A stretch of 64,000 nt of DNA from Filomicrobium insigne (GTDB lineage: Bacteria > Pseudomonadota > Alphaproteobacteria > Rhizobiales > Hyphomicrobiaceae), in NCBI RefSeq assembly GCF_900104305.1, contig NZ_FNJC01000004.1:1-64000 (forward strand), in the 5' to 3' direction. The translations under genes and the position numbers were made by a program. The notes under the pieces are model-generated. The model saw only the letters and a list, made by a program, of their open reading frames with translations, made no database searches and was not told the origin of the DNA. Positions 63,981-64,000 of the stretch are shown here, in pieces; the stretch's first letter is position 1, and each line of letters starts with the position of its first letter.

Positions 63981-64000
63981 GTGTGCCCCTGATGTTTGTC

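Overview
The window looks like the chromosome of a Hyphomicrobium-like alphaproteobacterium (Hyphomicrobiales). This rests on gene content and protein style rather than on any search: a gyrA with an acidic insert in its C-terminal half, the order aminotransferase - hom - glpX - recJ, a class I PHA synthase, a DUF1489 protein, paired cyclophilins beside coaD and gyrA, and a LexA box of the alphaproteobacterial GAAC-N7-GAAC type in front of ssb.

Region 1 (1-17.1 kb) is accessory metabolism and signalling. It holds a histidine kinase/FixJ-type regulator pair cut by the window edge, a DJ-1/PfpI protein, an NAD(P)-binding protein and a two-subunit molybdenum hydroxylase of the isoquinoline 1-oxidoreductase type. 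A NarL-type two-component pair follows, then a secreted cupin, a LysR regulator facing a SnoaL-like/SDR pair, an Lrp regulator, a secreted alpha/beta hydrolase, a GMC oxidoreductase, a second hydrolase with an altered nucleophile elbow, and a third hydrolase broken by two frameshifts and a short C-terminus.

Region 2 (about 17.1-22.2 kb) is a small integrative element read entirely on the minus strand: tyrosine integrase, unknown protein, AlpA-like protein, unknown protein, VapE-type primase/helicase. It has no structural phage genes that I can see, so it resembles a satellite element. Its ends could not be fixed.

Region 3 (22.5-59.2 kb) is mostly core genome. It starts with a LysR regulator whose promoter carries a perfect 20-bp palindrome and which faces pirin and a YcaC-type hydrolase. 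Next come two polysaccharide deacetylases with a phosphopantetheinyl transferase, MgtE, several secreted or membrane proteins of unknown role, a frameshifted PLP aminotransferase, a GNAT-nitrilase fusion, a membrane-anchored pentapeptide-repeat protein, SOS-controlled ssb, a secreted PRC-barrel/LEA-like repeat protein, gyrA, a SoxW-like thioredoxin, coaD, two cyclophilins, a GST, phaC, and aminotransferase-hom-glpX-recJ.

Region 4 (59.26 kb to the end) begins with tRNA-Glu(UUC). A second integrative element starts right behind its 3' end: tyrosine integrase, AlpA-like excisionase, then a chain of short overlapping unknown genes and an outer-membrane beta-barrel gene, continuing past the window.

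The points most worth following are the tRNA-Glu island with its barrel gene and unknown overlapping genes, the SOS promoter of ssb, the LysR palindrome, the PRC-barrel/LEA-like protein and the membrane pentapeptide-repeat protein. I see no CRISPR array, rRNA or complete insertion sequence.
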